Assembly: GCA_963724135.1 (NCBI GenBank)
Contig: CAVRTA010000005.1
Location: 1-64,000, forward strand
Reading direction: 5' to 3'
Length of the DNA stretch: 64,000 nucleotides
Source of the DNA: DATLGB01 sp963724135
Lineage (GTDB): Bacteria > Actinomycetota > Thermoleophilia > Solirubrobacterales > Solirubrobacteraceae
This document shows positions 34,884 to 48,312 of the stretch, piece by piece. Position 1 is the stretch's first letter, and each line of letters starts with the position of its first letter. The notes under the pieces are model-generated. The model did no database searches. It saw only the letters and a list, made by a program, of their open reading frames with translations, and was not told where the DNA came from. The translations under genes and the position numbers were made by a program.

Positions 34884-37236
34884 GCGCCTCGGCCCCGCCG
34901 CCCTCCCCAGCCGGGGCGGACTGGCCGGATCCGTCGCCGCCTGCCTCGGGAGCACTCTGGGTCTCCGGGGCCTCACCGCCCTCGGGCGCCGCGTCCTCGG
35001 GTGCCGGCGCGGTCTCCTCGGTGGTCTCGGCCGCCTCCGTGTCCGGCGCGGTGGTCGGCGCGGGCGCGGTCACGCCCGGCGCCGAGGTGACCCCCGACGT
35101 CAGCGGGTCGTCGTCGGCGGACTCGAGGGCCAGCGCCGCGGACATGAAGCTCGCGAAGATCGCGGCCGGGTACGTGCCGCCCGCCACCGGCTCGCCGCTG
35201 CTGAAGGAGAAGTTCGGGGCCGACATCGACTTCACGCTGTCCGGATAGCCGACCCAGACGGCGACGGTGTACTCGGGCGACCAGCCGACGAACCAGGCGT
35301 CGCCGTAGTTCTCGGTCGTCCCCGTCTTGCCGGCGACGGTGATGCCCGACACGGCGGCGCGCTTGCCCGAGCCGACCCGCACGACGCCCTGGAGCAGCGA
35401 CGCGGCGGTCGTGGCGACATCCTCGTCGAGGACGCGCTCCTCGTAGGTGCGGTTGACCGCCTTGTGGCCGCTGAGCAGCCGGGCCGCTCGCCACTTGCCG
35501 TCTTCGGGCTCCTCGATCCGCTCGATGCCGACCGGTCCGGGCGCCGTCCCGTCCTCGTCGTTGCGGCGGAACTCGGCCGCCCCGGGGCTGAGCGACCCGT
35601 AGACGAGGTTGCCGCCGCTGGCGAACGACTCGTAGGCGTGCGCCATGTCGAGAACGGTGACGCCCTCCTTGAGCCCGCCGAGCGTCATCGCGTAGTTGGT
35701 CGAGATCGGCGTGCGGATGCCCATGCGGTGGGCCATCTTCGCGACCTCCCTGGTCCCGAGCTCGATGCCGAGCTCGGCGTACACGGAGTTGTCGGAGAAC
35801 GCCGTGGCGTTGGCGAGGCTGGCGACCCCGCTGTAGGCGTCGTCGTAGTTGTTGACGACGAACGCCTCGGTGCAGTCGCCCTTCTTGTTCTTGGTGACGC
35901 AGAAGGACTTCGGCCGCGACGTGTAGGTCTGGTAGGGGCTGATGCCCTGCTTGAGCGCCTGGGCGAGGATGAACGGCTTGAACGACGAGCCCGGCTGGCG
36001 CTGGCCCTGGGTGGCGAGGTTGAACGGGCGCTTGTTGTAGTTCTCGTCGACGCCGCCGACCATCGCCCGCACCTCGCTGGTCTCGTTGTCGAGCACGACC
36101 ATCGCGCCGGCGGGCACGCCCGCGGAGCCGGGTGTGGGACCGAGCCACTTCGTGATCGCGGCCTGAGCGGCGTCCTGGAGCTCCTTGTCGATGGTCGTGG
36201 TGACCTTCAGGCCTCCCTCGAAGGCGCGGCCGGCCCCGACCTGGTCGACCACCTGCTGGCGCACCCAGGTCGTGAAGTAGGGGTACTTGGCGGTCTCCTC
36301 GGGCGGGTGGACCTCCTGCGGCGTCGGGAGCGCCTGGGCCACAGCCGAGTCGTACTCCTGCGGCGTGGTGTAGCCCTGCTCGGTCATCTTCTGCAGCACG
36401 AGGTCGCGGCGGTTCCGGGCCGTTTCCGGGTTGGCGACCGGGTCGTAGGCCGTCGGGTTGGCGACGACGCCGGCGAGCAGGGCGGCCTGGTGGGGCTCGA
36501 GCAGCTCGGCACAGCGGCGCTGCGTGGGCTCGGAGCCGCACTGCGGGGCCGCGCCGCCGAGGCCGAGCTGGTCACCGAAGTAAGTGCGCGCGGCGGCCTC
36601 GATGCCGTACGCGCCGTTGCCGAAGTAGATCGTGTTGAGGTAGTTGCGCAGGATGCGCTCCTTGTCCCACTTGCGCGTCATGTGGAACGCCATGGCCGCC
36701 TCGCGCATCTTCTGGAAGATCGTGCGATCGCTCTGGGCCTCGAGCCGGTTCTTGACCAGCTGCTGGGCGATCGTCGAGCCGCCCTGCGCGGCGCGGCGCT
36801 GGATCACGTCCTGGAGCGCCGCGCGGGCGATGCTGCGCAGGTCGACGCCGGAGTTGGTGTAGAAGCGCCGGTCCTCGATCGCGACGATCGCGTGCTTCAT
36901 CACCGGGGCGATCTCGTCGGACCGGACGAGCAGCCGGTTCTCGTTGCCGGTCAGGATGCCGAGGTCCTCGCCCTCGCGGTCGTAGATGTGCGACGGCCGG
37001 GTCGAGATGTCGAGGACGTCGATCTCGGGCAGGTCGGAGGCGACCGCCATCATCATCCCGAAGATCGCCGAGATCACGGCGAGGATGCCGAGGCCCGAGA
37101 GGACCAGGAACACCCGCAGCTTGCGCAGCTTGGGCCGCGGCGGCGGCGGGGCGGGCGGCTCGGACGGGGCCGCCGGGATCTCCGGCTCGAACGTCCCGGT
37201 CCCGTAGATGGCCTCGATGTGCTCGCGCGTGTCCAC
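34873..37236 (-). CDS. Class A penicillin-binding protein (transglycosylase/transpeptidase)
   Basis: A 787-residue bifunctional peptidoglycan synthase, intact. It has a cytosolic Pro-rich N-terminus, a membrane span at about 42-64, and a GT51 glycosyltransferase (catalytic Glu 121 in AIVAIEDRRFYTNSGVD, GGSTIAQQLVKN at 152-163, RNYLNTIYFGNGAYGIEAAA). The transpeptidase has SSFK at 417-420, SDN at 481-483 and KTGTTENYGDAWFVGW from 637. A Thr/Glu/Pro-rich low-complexity tail of about 90 residues follows. A short insert with two Cys (PQCGSEPTQRRCAELL) lies between the domains. The start is GTG 37236, 22 bases downstream of an intrinsic terminator read in the same direction. Confidence 0.93.
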   Translation of the reverse strand: MDTREHIEAIYGTGTFEPEIPAAPSEPPAPPPPRPKLRKLRVFLVLSGLGILAVISAIFGMMMAVASDLPEIDVLDISTRPSHIYDREGEDLGILTGNENRLLVRSDEIAPVMKHAIVAIEDRRFYTNSGVDLRSIARAALQDVIQRRAAQGGSTIAQQLVKNRLEAQSDRTIFQKMREAAMAFHMTRKWDKERILRNYLNTIYFGNGAYGIEAAARTYFGDQLGLGGAAPQCGSEPTQRRCAELLEPHQAALLAGVVANPTAYDPVANPETARNRRDLVLQKMTEQGYTTPQEYDSAVAQALPTPQEVHPPEETAKYPYFTTWVRQQVVDQVGAGRAFEGGLKVTTTIDKELQDAAQAAITKWLGPTPGSAGVPAGAMVVLDNETSEVRAMVGGVDENYNKRPFNLATQGQRQPGSSFKPFILAQALKQGISPYQTYTSRPKSFCVTKNKKGDCTEAFVVNNYDDAYSGVASLANATAFSDNSVYAELGIELGTREVAKMAHRMGIRTPISTNYAMTLGGLKEGVTVLDMAHAYESFASGGNLVYGSLSPGAAEFRRNDEDGTAPGPVGIERIEEPEDGKWRAARLLSGHKAVNRTYEERVLDEDVATTAASLLQGVVRVGSGKRAAVSGITVAGKTGTTENYGDAWFVGWSPEYTVAVWVGYPDSVKSMSAPNFSFSSGEPVAGGTYPAAIFASFMSAALALESADDDPLTSGVTSAPGVTAPAPTTAPDTEAAETTEETAPAPEDAAPEGGEAPETQSAPEAGGDGSGQSAPAGEGGGAEAPSD

Positions 37237-37257
37237 GTCGTATCAGAACGAGACAGG

Positions 37258-37284
37258 AAAAAAATGGCGGCCCGAAGGGGCCGC
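37258..37284 (-). terminator. Intrinsic terminator in the PBP gene leader
   Basis: On the minus strand a perfect 7-base stem (GCGGCCC-CTTC-GGGCCGC, 37284-37267) is followed two bases later by seven T (37264-37258), the standard Rho-independent form. It lies only 22 bases before the PBP GTG start, so it either blocks antisense transcription coming from tyrS or attenuates PBP expression. Confidence 0.75.
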
Positions 37285-37315
37285 GGAGGACGGTCGACTC
37301 TACCATTGCCCGGCC

Positions 37316-38464
37316 GTGTCCGACGCCGGGTACCTATTGCGCAACGCCGTTGATTCGCTGCCTCGCGGCGGGCTCGAGAAGCTCGTCGAGGCGGGCGGCC
37401 CGCTGCGGGTGAAGCTGGGGATCGACCCCACCTCGCCGGACCTCCATCTCGGGCACACGGTCGTGCTCCAGAAGCTGCGCGAGTTCCAGGACGCGGGACA
37501 CGTCGCCGTGCTGATCGTCGGCGACTACACCGCGCGCGTGGGCGACCCGTCGGGTCGGTCGGCGACGCGCCCCGTCCTCTCGGGCGACGAGATCGACGCG
37601 AACGCCCGCACCTATCTCGACCAGGCGTCGAAGATCCTGCTCGAGGATCGCCTCGAGGTCCGTCACAACTCGGAGTGGCTCGACATGCCGATGGAGGACC
37701 TCTTCCGCCTCGTCCGCCACGTCACGGTGGCGCGACTGCTCGAGCGCGACGACTTCGCCAACCGTTACGCGGCACATGAGCCGATCTCGCTGCTCGAGCT
37801 GCTCTACCCGGTGCTCCAGGGCTACGACTCCGTCTGCGTGCAGGCGGACGTGGAGATCGGCGGCACCGATCAGACCTTCAACCTGCTCATGGGCCGCGAC
37901 CTCCAGACCGCCTACGGGCAGCAGCCGCAGGTGGTGCTCACGCTGCCGCTGATCAACGGGATCGACGGCAAGGTCAAGATGTCGAAGTCCTACGACAACC
38001 ACATCGGGATCGCCGAGGCGCCGGCGGAGATGTTCGGCCGCACGATGCGGCTGCCCGACGATCAGCTGGAACCGTGGTACAGCGTGCTGCTGGGGTCCGA
38101 CGTCCCCGCCGTCGGGCCGCGCGACGCCAAGCGCGCCCTCGCGCGCGCGCTCGTGGAGAGGTTCCACGGCGCCGGAGCGGGGGAGGGGGCCGAGGCCCAT
38201 TTCGACCGCCTGTTCGTCGAGCGCGAGGCGCCCGACGAGGTCGAGGAGGCCTCGTTCGAGGCCGAGGACGGGGTGGTGCACCTGCCGGCGCTGATCGCCG
38301 GCCTCTTCGGCGGCTCGCGCTCGGACGCGCGCCGGACGCTCGAGGGGGGCGGCGTCAGGGTCGACGGCGCGGTGGTCTCCGAGCTCGACCTGCCGGCGCA
38401 GCAGCTCGACGGCGCGCTGCTGCAGGTCGGCAAGCGCCGGTTCCGGCGCCTGCGCGCCGGCTAG
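37316..38464 (+). CDS. tyrS: Tyrosyl-tRNA synthetase
   Basis: TyrS charges tRNA-Tyr. The intact 382-residue protein has the class I signatures HLGH (44-47, in TSPDLHLGHTVVLQKL) and KMSKS (221-225), tyrosine-site sequence VQADVEIGGTDQTFNLLMG, and a C-terminal S4 RNA-binding domain (SRSDARRTLEGGGVRVDGAV). The GTG at 37316 gives a normal N-terminus. Its TAG stop is the first TAG of the palindromic element at 38461. Confidence 0.95.
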   Translation: MSDAGYLLRNAVDSLPRGGLEKLVEAGGPLRVKLGIDPTSPDLHLGHTVVLQKLREFQDAGHVAVLIVGDYTARVGDPSGRSATRPVLSGDEIDANARTYLDQASKILLEDRLEVRHNSEWLDMPMEDLFRLVRHVTVARLLERDDFANRYAAHEPISLLELLYPVLQGYDSVCVQADVEIGGTDQTFNLLMGRDLQTAYGQQPQVVLTLPLINGIDGKVKMSKSYDNHIGIAEAPAEMFGRTMRLPDDQLEPWYSVLLGSDVPAVGPRDAKRALARALVERFHGAGAGEGAEAHFDRLFVEREAPDEVEEASFEAEDGVVHLPALIAGLFGGSRSDARRTLEGGGVRVDGAVVSELDLPAQQLDGALLQVGKRRFRRLRAG

Positions 38465-38549
38465 TGCCGTGAGTTGTTAGTTCGGGTGCAGTACTCGGCC
38501 GGGCAGACGCGTCGAGAACTGCCCGCGAAATAGCGACTCACGGCACTAG
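38461..38549. repeat. CTAG-bounded palindromic element, short copy (MITE-like)
   Basis: This 89-bp element begins and ends with CTAG. The outer 14 bases are perfectly inverted (CTAGTGCCGTGAGT and ACTCACGGCACTAG), and the symmetry continues imperfectly to 37 bases per arm (38461-38497 and 38513-38549) with a 15-base centre. The left CTAG contains the tyrS stop and the right CTAG contains the stop of the convergent RTX gene. A relative lies at 8299-8468. It carries no coding sequence and would fold into a strong hairpin in RNA from either strand. Confidence 0.85.
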
Positions 38550-39796
38550 ATCCGCCGCACGAGCAGGCGGTCGCGCTGGAGCTGGTCGTGCTCGACCAGC
38601 TTGAGGTACCTGCGCACACCGCGCAGGCGCAGCCGCTGCGAGCGTCCCTGCCGGATCGAGTAGGTGCGCGTGCGGCGGACAGGGCCGCGGGCGCGGCGGG
38701 CCAGCCCCGCCGTGCCCTTGCAGACGACGCGGCTCTTCCGCGGGCAGGCCAGCGTGATCCTGGTTCTGCCGCGGCGCTGGACGACCTTGCGGACGATCGT
38801 CATGAGCTGGTCGATCGCGGTGGTCTCGAGCGTCTCGCAGTTGTTGACGTCGAGGTTGCCGTCGTCGTCGACGAGGTCCTGGCGCGCGATGTCCGTCCCT
38901 GTGCCGCAGTCGATCTGTGCGTCGAGGAAGGAGTCCCGGGCGTTGATGTCGTCGTTGCCCGAGCCGCCGGAGAAGGTGTCGCGGCCGTCGCCCGCTCCGG
39001 CATTGCCGACCGTGACCTGGGCTGCTGTAGCGGTCTCCTGCACCGTGCCTGCGACCACCCCGAAGCGGTCGGCGCCGCTGTCGCCGTGCAGCGTGTCGTC
39101 GCCGGTGCGACCGTCGATGACGTCGCTGCCCCCGTTGCCGCGAATGGTGTTGGCGACGCTGTCGGACCCGCGCAGGACGTCGGCGATGGCCGAGCCGAGC
39201 AGGTTCTCGAACTGGTCCGTCAGCGTGTCGTCGGTCGGCGTGCTCGAGAACTCGCGCACGCGCAGTCCGCCGACCGTGTTCAGGTGGGCGTGGATGGCCA
39301 CAGGGCTGGCCGAGTAGTCGACCGTGTCGATGCCGGTCCCGCCGGTCAGCCGGTCCGCGCCCGCACCCCCGATGATGGTGTCGTCTCCGGCGCCGCCGTC
39401 GACGTCGTCGTCCCCTGCGCCGCCGTTGAGCGAGTCCCGCAGGCTTCCGCCGAGTATCCGGTCGTTGCCGTCGCCCCCGGTCAGGCTGGCTGGCGCGGAG
39501 GACTGGTTGGTGAGGCTGTCGGCCTGCGCCCCGAGGTCGCCGGTGATGGTCCGGGCCTCGCGCGGACAGAGCGCGTCGCCGGCAGCCTGCGTGCAGCCGG
39601 TCCCGGCCGTCGCGTTCGTGAAGCGGACGCTCGTCCCGTCGTCGCTGGCCACCGTCGAGTCGGCTCGGGCGGTGCCCGTCACTGTGATCTGGCCCTTCCC
39701 ATCGCCGGTCAGGGACACCGTCACGGCGGCGGAGGCGAGGCCCGGTGTCAGGAGGAGAATCGCTGCTGCGGCGGCGCAAGCGAGCTTGGCGGTCAT
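38546..39796 (-). CDS. Secreted RTX-type calcium-binding repeat protein
   Basis: The 416-residue protein has a signal peptide (LACAAAAAILLLTPGLASAA) and a block of RTX nonapeptide repeats (LTGGDGNDRILGGSLRDSLN, GGAGDDDVDGGAGDDTIIGG, GNGGSDVIDGRTGDDTLHGD). These wind into a calcium-binding beta-roll outside the cell. A Lys/Arg-rich C-terminal domain of about 100 residues with two Cys follows (TRITLACPRKSRVVCKGTAG). It is intact. Its TAG stop is provided by the repeat element at 38546-38548. The specific role is unknown; adhesion or surface structure is typical. Confidence 0.82.
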   Translation of the reverse strand: MTAKLACAAAAAILLLTPGLASAAVTVSLTGDGKGQITVTGTARADSTVASDDGTSVRFTNATAGTGCTQAAGDALCPREARTITGDLGAQADSLTNQSSAPASLTGGDGNDRILGGSLRDSLNGGAGDDDVDGGAGDDTIIGGAGADRLTGGTGIDTVDYSASPVAIHAHLNTVGGLRVREFSSTPTDDTLTDQFENLLGSAIADVLRGSDSVANTIRGNGGSDVIDGRTGDDTLHGDSGADRFGVVAGTVQETATAAQVTVGNAGAGDGRDTFSGGSGNDDINARDSFLDAQIDCGTGTDIARQDLVDDDGNLDVNNCETLETTAIDQLMTIVRKVVQRRGRTRITLACPRKSRVVCKGTAGLARRARGPVRRTRTYSIRQGRSQRLRLRGVRRYLKLVEHDQLQRDRLLVRRI

Positions 39797-39857
39797 CCCG
39801 CGACGCTAACGTCGGTTGCTCCGGACCGCAAGTCGGTCAGCGCGCTGTCGGCGCGCC

Positions 39858-39887
39858 TTGTCCAGGGCGGCGCGGAGGCGCTATCAT
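39858..39887 (+). promoter_or_regulatory. rrn promoter
   Basis: TTGTCC at 39858-39863 and TATCAT at 39882-39887, 18 bases apart, form a good sigma-70-type promoter about 270 bases before 16S. The 39797-40157 stretch holds this promoter, the boxA-like site and the 16S processing arm, and no gene. Confidence 0.6.
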
Positions 39888-39970
39888 CGTGGGTCCGCCT
39901 GAGCTGCCACGTACGGGTGCTCGGGAGCGGTTCGAGACCGAGGGAGTCCCCCTCGCACGAACGGCGCCGG

Positions 39971-39994
39971 TCTTTGAAAACTCAACAGCATGCA
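39971..39994 (+). promoter_or_regulatory. rrn boxA-like site and left arm of the 16S processing stem
   Basis: TCTTTGAAAACT at 39971-39982 resembles the boxA antitermination site of rRNA operons. The overlapping 18 bases 39977-39994 are a perfect complement of 41837-41854 after 16S, so pre-rRNA would form the RNase III processing stem around 16S. Confidence 0.7.
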
Positions 39995-40157
39995 CACACG
40001 ACCCCAGTCGGGGGTCGATTGTGCGTCCAGATTCGACCTGACCGTCCAACCTCGTCGGACGGCAGGCTCAAAGCATTAAATCGTCGCTGGTGGCTGGCGG
40101 TGGCCCGTGTATAGGCCGCTGTCGTCGTTCCATCGGCGGCGCTCTTCATGAAGTTCA

Positions 40158-45007
<4,850 letters not shown>

Positions 45008-45079
45008 GTTTTCTTTCTCGATCTCCGTTTCCGCGATTGCTGTGCAGCTTTCAGGGCCCGCCGAGCGCGGTCTCGACAA

Positions 45080-45195
<116 letters not shown>

Positions 45196-45208
45196 TTTCT
45201 TTACCGAA

Positions 45209-45233
45209 CACGAGCCGCCTGGAGCGGCTCGTG
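45209..45233 (+). terminator. rrn operon terminator hairpin
   Basis: A perfect 10-base stem, CACGAGCCGC-CTGGA-GCGGCTCGTG, lies 14 bases after 5S. No T-run follows, as is common in high-GC actinobacteria. The cupin gene converges on it with its stop at 45238, so it may serve both strands. Confidence 0.7.
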
Positions 45234-45237
45234 GCCG

Positions 45238-45711
45238 TTAACGGGTCCGCGGGTCGGGCTCGCGGTCCCAGTAGTCCCGCGCGTCCTCGAGGCGGAACAG
45301 GTAGCGGATCTCCGGCGCGAAGATGCCGATCTTGCCGGAGTCCGGGTACAGCGTGGTCTCGGTGTGGTTGCGCTCGGAGACGATCAGGATGCGCGCGGGC
45401 TCCGGGGCGGTGTTGCCGATCTGGTGCGCGCCGGCCTCCCCGCGCGGGAAGCAGACGATCTCGCCCGCCCTGACGGACTCCTCGCCGTCGGGCGTGCGCA
45501 CCGCGCACTGCCCTTCGAGCACGAGCAGCCACTCCTCCTCGGTGATCTCGACGTGGTACGGGCAGACCCACTCGTCCTGGCCCAGGATCGCGACGGTGCC
45601 GCCGAGCATGGAGGCGCCGAGCTCCTGCCCGAGCTTCGCGTACGGCGACCCATAGCCCGGCGGCTCGTCGCCGGTGTCGAGCGGGCCGTCGAGGACGTTG
45701 AAGATTCTCAC
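45238..45711 (-). CDS. Cupin-domain protein, first of a tandem pair
   Basis: The 157-residue protein contains cupin motifs (EEWLLVLEGQCAVRTPDGEE, then VCFPRGEAGAHQIGNTA). The upstream neighbour is a clear paralogue (EEWLLVLDGTPTIRTPAGQH, VCFPAGPEGAHQVHNRS, YPDSGKVGV against YPDSGKIGI). Metal-binding His residues are few (HQI, and CPYHVEITEEEW). GTG 45711 overlaps the upstream stop as GTGA. Function unknown; many such proteins bind sugars or small acids. Confidence 0.75.
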   Translation of the reverse strand: MRIFNVLDGPLDTGDEPPGYGSPYAKLGQELGASMLGGTVAILGQDEWVCPYHVEITEEEWLLVLEGQCAVRTPDGEESVRAGEIVCFPRGEAGAHQIGNTAPEPARILIVSERNHTETTLYPDSGKIGIFAPEIRYLFRLEDARDYWDREPDPRTR

Positions 45712-46172
45712 TCCTCACCCGTCCAGTACGGCACCGACGCGTCCTGCATGAAGATGAAGCGCTGATCGTCGTCGATGCGCACGCCGACCTTGCCGCTGTC
45801 CGGGTAGATGACGACGTTCGGCACCGTGGCGTTGGAGATGAAGATGAAGCGCACGCGCTCCGACGAGCGGTTGTGGACCTGGTGTGCGCCCTCCGGGCCG
45901 GCGGGGAAGCAGACGACGTCGCCGGGCCGGAGCTCGTGCTGCCCGGCGGGGGTGCGGATGGTGGGCGTGCCGTCGAGCACGAGCAGCCACTCCTCGCGGC
46001 CCGCCTCCCAGTGGTAGGGGAAGCCCTTGCGCCCGGGCGCGATCTCGTACAGCGAGCCGTGCAGGTGCTCGCCGCCGATCACGGGTTCGATGTCCGCGCC
46101 CGCGGCGTCCACGCCCTCCGGCGCACTGCCGTCGCGCTCGATCGGCGGGTTGTGGAAGTCGAAGCGCTTCAC
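45708..46172 (-). CDS. Cupin-domain protein, second of a tandem pair
   Basis: The 154-residue protein (KRFDFHNPPIERDGSAPEG at the N-terminus, HLHGSLYEIAPGRKGFPYHW, then the cupin core EEWLLVLDGTPTIRTPAGQH) resembles the gene just downstream and probably arose by duplication. The GTG at 46172 is chosen because the sequence upstream loses protein character. Its stop overlaps the next start as GTGA, so the two are made together and may form a heteromer. Confidence 0.75.
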   Translation of the reverse strand: MKRFDFHNPPIERDGSAPEGVDAAGADIEPVIGGEHLHGSLYEIAPGRKGFPYHWEAGREEWLLVLDGTPTIRTPAGQHELRPGDVVCFPAGPEGAHQVHNRSSERVRFIFISNATVPNVVIYPDSGKVGVRIDDDQRFIFMQDASVPYWTGEE

Positions 46173-46254
46173 GCCGCAATGGTCGCATGCGCCGCCCCGC
46201 GCCGCCCCGGCCGAGCCCGTCCTCCCACGACGGGCGACCGGCGGGACGGACCGG

Positions 46255-46524
46255 TCAGCGCGGCGCCGGCGTCGAGGACACCGGCGCCGTGCAGACCGGC
46301 GCGCGCGGCGGAATCGCTCCGTCGCGGCGCGGGCGGGTGGGACGAACGAGCGCACGCCGGTGCGGGTGCTCGCGCGCGTGGACAGGCGCGACAGGCGTCC
46401 GCGAGGACAGCCCGTCGAGAGTGGCCTCGCCCAGGGTGGCGAACTCGAGCGCCGAATCAAGGGCGCCCCGCATGCGCTCCCGGATGGAGCGGGCCGGGTG
46501 GTCGATCGTCGGTGAAGGGAACAT
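46255..46524 (-). CDS. Possible 89-residue hypothetical protein
   Basis: An ATG at 46524 opens an 89-codon frame with GC-rich third positions (MFPSPTIDHPARSIRERMRG, LEFATLGEATLDGLSSRT). The C-terminal half is Pro/Arg-rich and low in character. No family is recognised. It is the only candidate in the 445-base gap 46173-46617, and it might not be real. Confidence 0.35.
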   Translation of the reverse strand: MFPSPTIDHPARSIRERMRGALDSALEFATLGEATLDGLSSRTPVAPVHAREHPHRRALVRPTRPRRDGAIPPRAPVCTAPVSSTPAPR

Positions 46525-46617
46525 GTGTTCGTCAGCTTCTCAACGGCGTCGGACGGAAACGTGCGTTTGCAAGCCATCTTGCAACCGGCCGGGAAAAGCC
46601 CTGCTAACCGAGCGGTT

Positions 46618-47667
46618 TCAGAACTGCAGCTTGGTTGCGATGCGCGTGATCACGGCGTCCGTGAACTCGGTCGTCGACGCGTGCCCGCCGAGGTCGACGG
46701 TCTTCACTCCGGAGCCGACGGTCTCCAGCGTTCCCTCGTAGATCGCGCGTGCCGCGGCGTGCTCGTCGGCCTGCTGGAGCAGCGCGGCGCAGGCCAGGAT
46801 CATCGCCATCGGGTTCGCGAGGTCCTTGCCGAACAGCGACGGCGCGGTCCCGTGGGGCGCCTCGGCCATCGCCACCCTGACGTCGAAGTCGTCGTCGAAG
46901 GCGAGCAGCACGGACTCCGCCCCGGCGATCGAGCCGAACATCGGCATCACCAGGTCCGAGAGGCAGTCGCCGTCGCGGTTGAGCGACGGGATCACCAGCG
47001 GCGCGTCCGCGGCTCCCGAGATCAGGCCGGCGTAGAGCGCATCGACGAGCACGGGCTGGTAGGTGACCTCGGGGTGCCGCGCGGCGGCGGCGTCCATCTC
47101 CTCCTTGAGCATCCCCTCGTAGATCGGCGACACCGTCCATTTGGGCCCGCCGTAGACCTTGCCGGCCGTCCGCTCCGCCGTGCGGAACGCGAACTCGGCC
47201 ACCGCGCGGCAGGTCGAGCGCGTGATGCGCTCGGTCCGGTAGGCCGCCTCGTCGCCGTCCTCGGAGGCCCGGCGCTCCTCGGCGCCGTAGGCGTCGCCGA
47301 CCGCCATCCGCACGATCGAGATCGGGTGGTGGACGCCCGCCACCGGGCCGACCACCCCGGGGATCCGGCGGCCGGTGCGCACGATCACCTTGCCGTCGAC
47401 CGCCTCGCGCAGCAGCCGGTTCGGCGAGCCGACGTCGTCCGCGCCCTCGGGCGTGATCGTCGCGGCCTTGAGCCCGTAGCCGGCCTCGAGCATCGCCTGA
47501 GCCGCCTCGGTCACGCAGACGTTGCCCGTCGCGCGCCGGTTCTCCAGGGAGAGGTCGTGGCGCACGAGCTCGACCTCGACCGGCAGCCCGTCGAAGACCC
47601 GCAGCGCCGCCTCGAGCAGCTCCTGCCCCGTCTCGTCGCCCTCGAGGACGATGATGCGCAAGCTCAC
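46618..47667 (-). CDS. Isocitrate/isopropylmalate dehydrogenase family enzyme, IDH-like
   Basis: A 349-residue beta-decarboxylating dehydrogenase. It has IIVLEGDETGQELLEAALRV at the start, LKAATITPEGADDVGSPNRL (as in eukaryotic-type NADP isocitrate dehydrogenases), GKVIVRTGRRIPGV, LNRDGDCLSDLVMPMFGSIA with metal-binding Asp residues, and AEAPHGTAPSLFGKDLANPM for the cofactor. It is shorter than type II isocitrate dehydrogenases (about 400), and LeuB is separate at 27092, so isocitrate or a related 2-hydroxyacid is the likely substrate. GTG 47667 overlaps the HD gene stop as GTGA. Confidence 0.8.
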   Translation of the reverse strand: MSLRIIVLEGDETGQELLEAALRVFDGLPVEVELVRHDLSLENRRATGNVCVTEAAQAMLEAGYGLKAATITPEGADDVGSPNRLLREAVDGKVIVRTGRRIPGVVGPVAGVHHPISIVRMAVGDAYGAEERRASEDGDEAAYRTERITRSTCRAVAEFAFRTAERTAGKVYGGPKWTVSPIYEGMLKEEMDAAAARHPEVTYQPVLVDALYAGLISGAADAPLVIPSLNRDGDCLSDLVMPMFGSIAGAESVLLAFDDDFDVRVAMAEAPHGTAPSLFGKDLANPMAMILACAALLQQADEHAAARAIYEGTLETVGSGVKTVDLGGHASTTEFTDAVITRIATKLQF

Positions 47668-48248
47668 GCGGCGGATTCTCGCGGAGCCAGGCCGAGCTCG
47701 TCGGCCCGCGCCTCCAGCGCAGAAACGACGAACGCGACGTGCTCGTCGAAGTCGACGCCGAGCAGCTCGGCGCCGCCGCGCACGTCGTCGCGTGAGACCG
47801 CGGCCGCGAACGAGGGCTGCTTGAGCTTCTTCTTGACCGACTTCGGTGTCAGCCCGTGGATGCCCTCCGGCCGCACGTACGCGCACGCTGACAGGAACCC
47901 GCACAGCTCGTCGACGGCGAACAGCGTCCTCTCCATCTGCGAGTCGCGCGAGACGCCGAGGTAGTCGGCGTGCGAGGCGATCGCGCGGACCCAGTGCTCG
48001 GGCGCGCCGCGCCGCTCGAGCTCGGCCATGATGTAGCGCGGGTGGCCGGTCGCGAGATCGGGATGGCGCTCGTAGTCGGCGTCGTGCAGCAGCCCCACGA
48101 GTCCCCACTCGTCCGGGTCCTCGCCGAAGCGCTCCGCATACGCGCGCATCGCCGTCTCGACCGCCAGCATGTGGCGCCGTAGCGAGTCCGACGCGGTCCA
48201 CTCGCACAAGAGGTCCCAGGCCTCGTCGCGCGAAGGAGGCGTCGACAT
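47664..48248 (-). CDS. HD-domain phosphohydrolase
   Basis: The 194-residue protein shows the HD signature: LRRHMLAVETAMRAYAERFG with the first His, WGLVGLLHDADYERHPDLAT with His-Asp, and IASHADYLGVSRDSQMERTL with later His and Asp. This is the small YqeK/YedJ-like group that hydrolyses nucleotides or related phosphates. ATG 48248 is divergent from murA with 64 bases between. Its stop overlaps the downstream dehydrogenase start. Confidence 0.78.
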   Translation of the reverse strand: MSTPPSRDEAWDLLCEWTASDSLRRHMLAVETAMRAYAERFGEDPDEWGLVGLLHDADYERHPDLATGHPRYIMAELERRGAPEHWVRAIASHADYLGVSRDSQMERTLFAVDELCGFLSACAYVRPEGIHGLTPKSVKKKLKQPSFAAAVSRDDVRGGAELLGVDFDEHVAFVVSALEARADELGLAPRESAA

Positions 48249-48312
48249 GGCTGTTACCCTACCCCGCCCCTTGCCAGCGACTGACAAGCCGCCGGCAACG
48301 TTTCCCCTCGCC

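Noticed and set aside
46618..47667. Second LeuB
   Set aside because: The TITPEG...GSPNRLLRE segment and the AEAPHGT motif fit isocitrate dehydrogenase-like enzymes better, and a canonical leuB is present at 27092.
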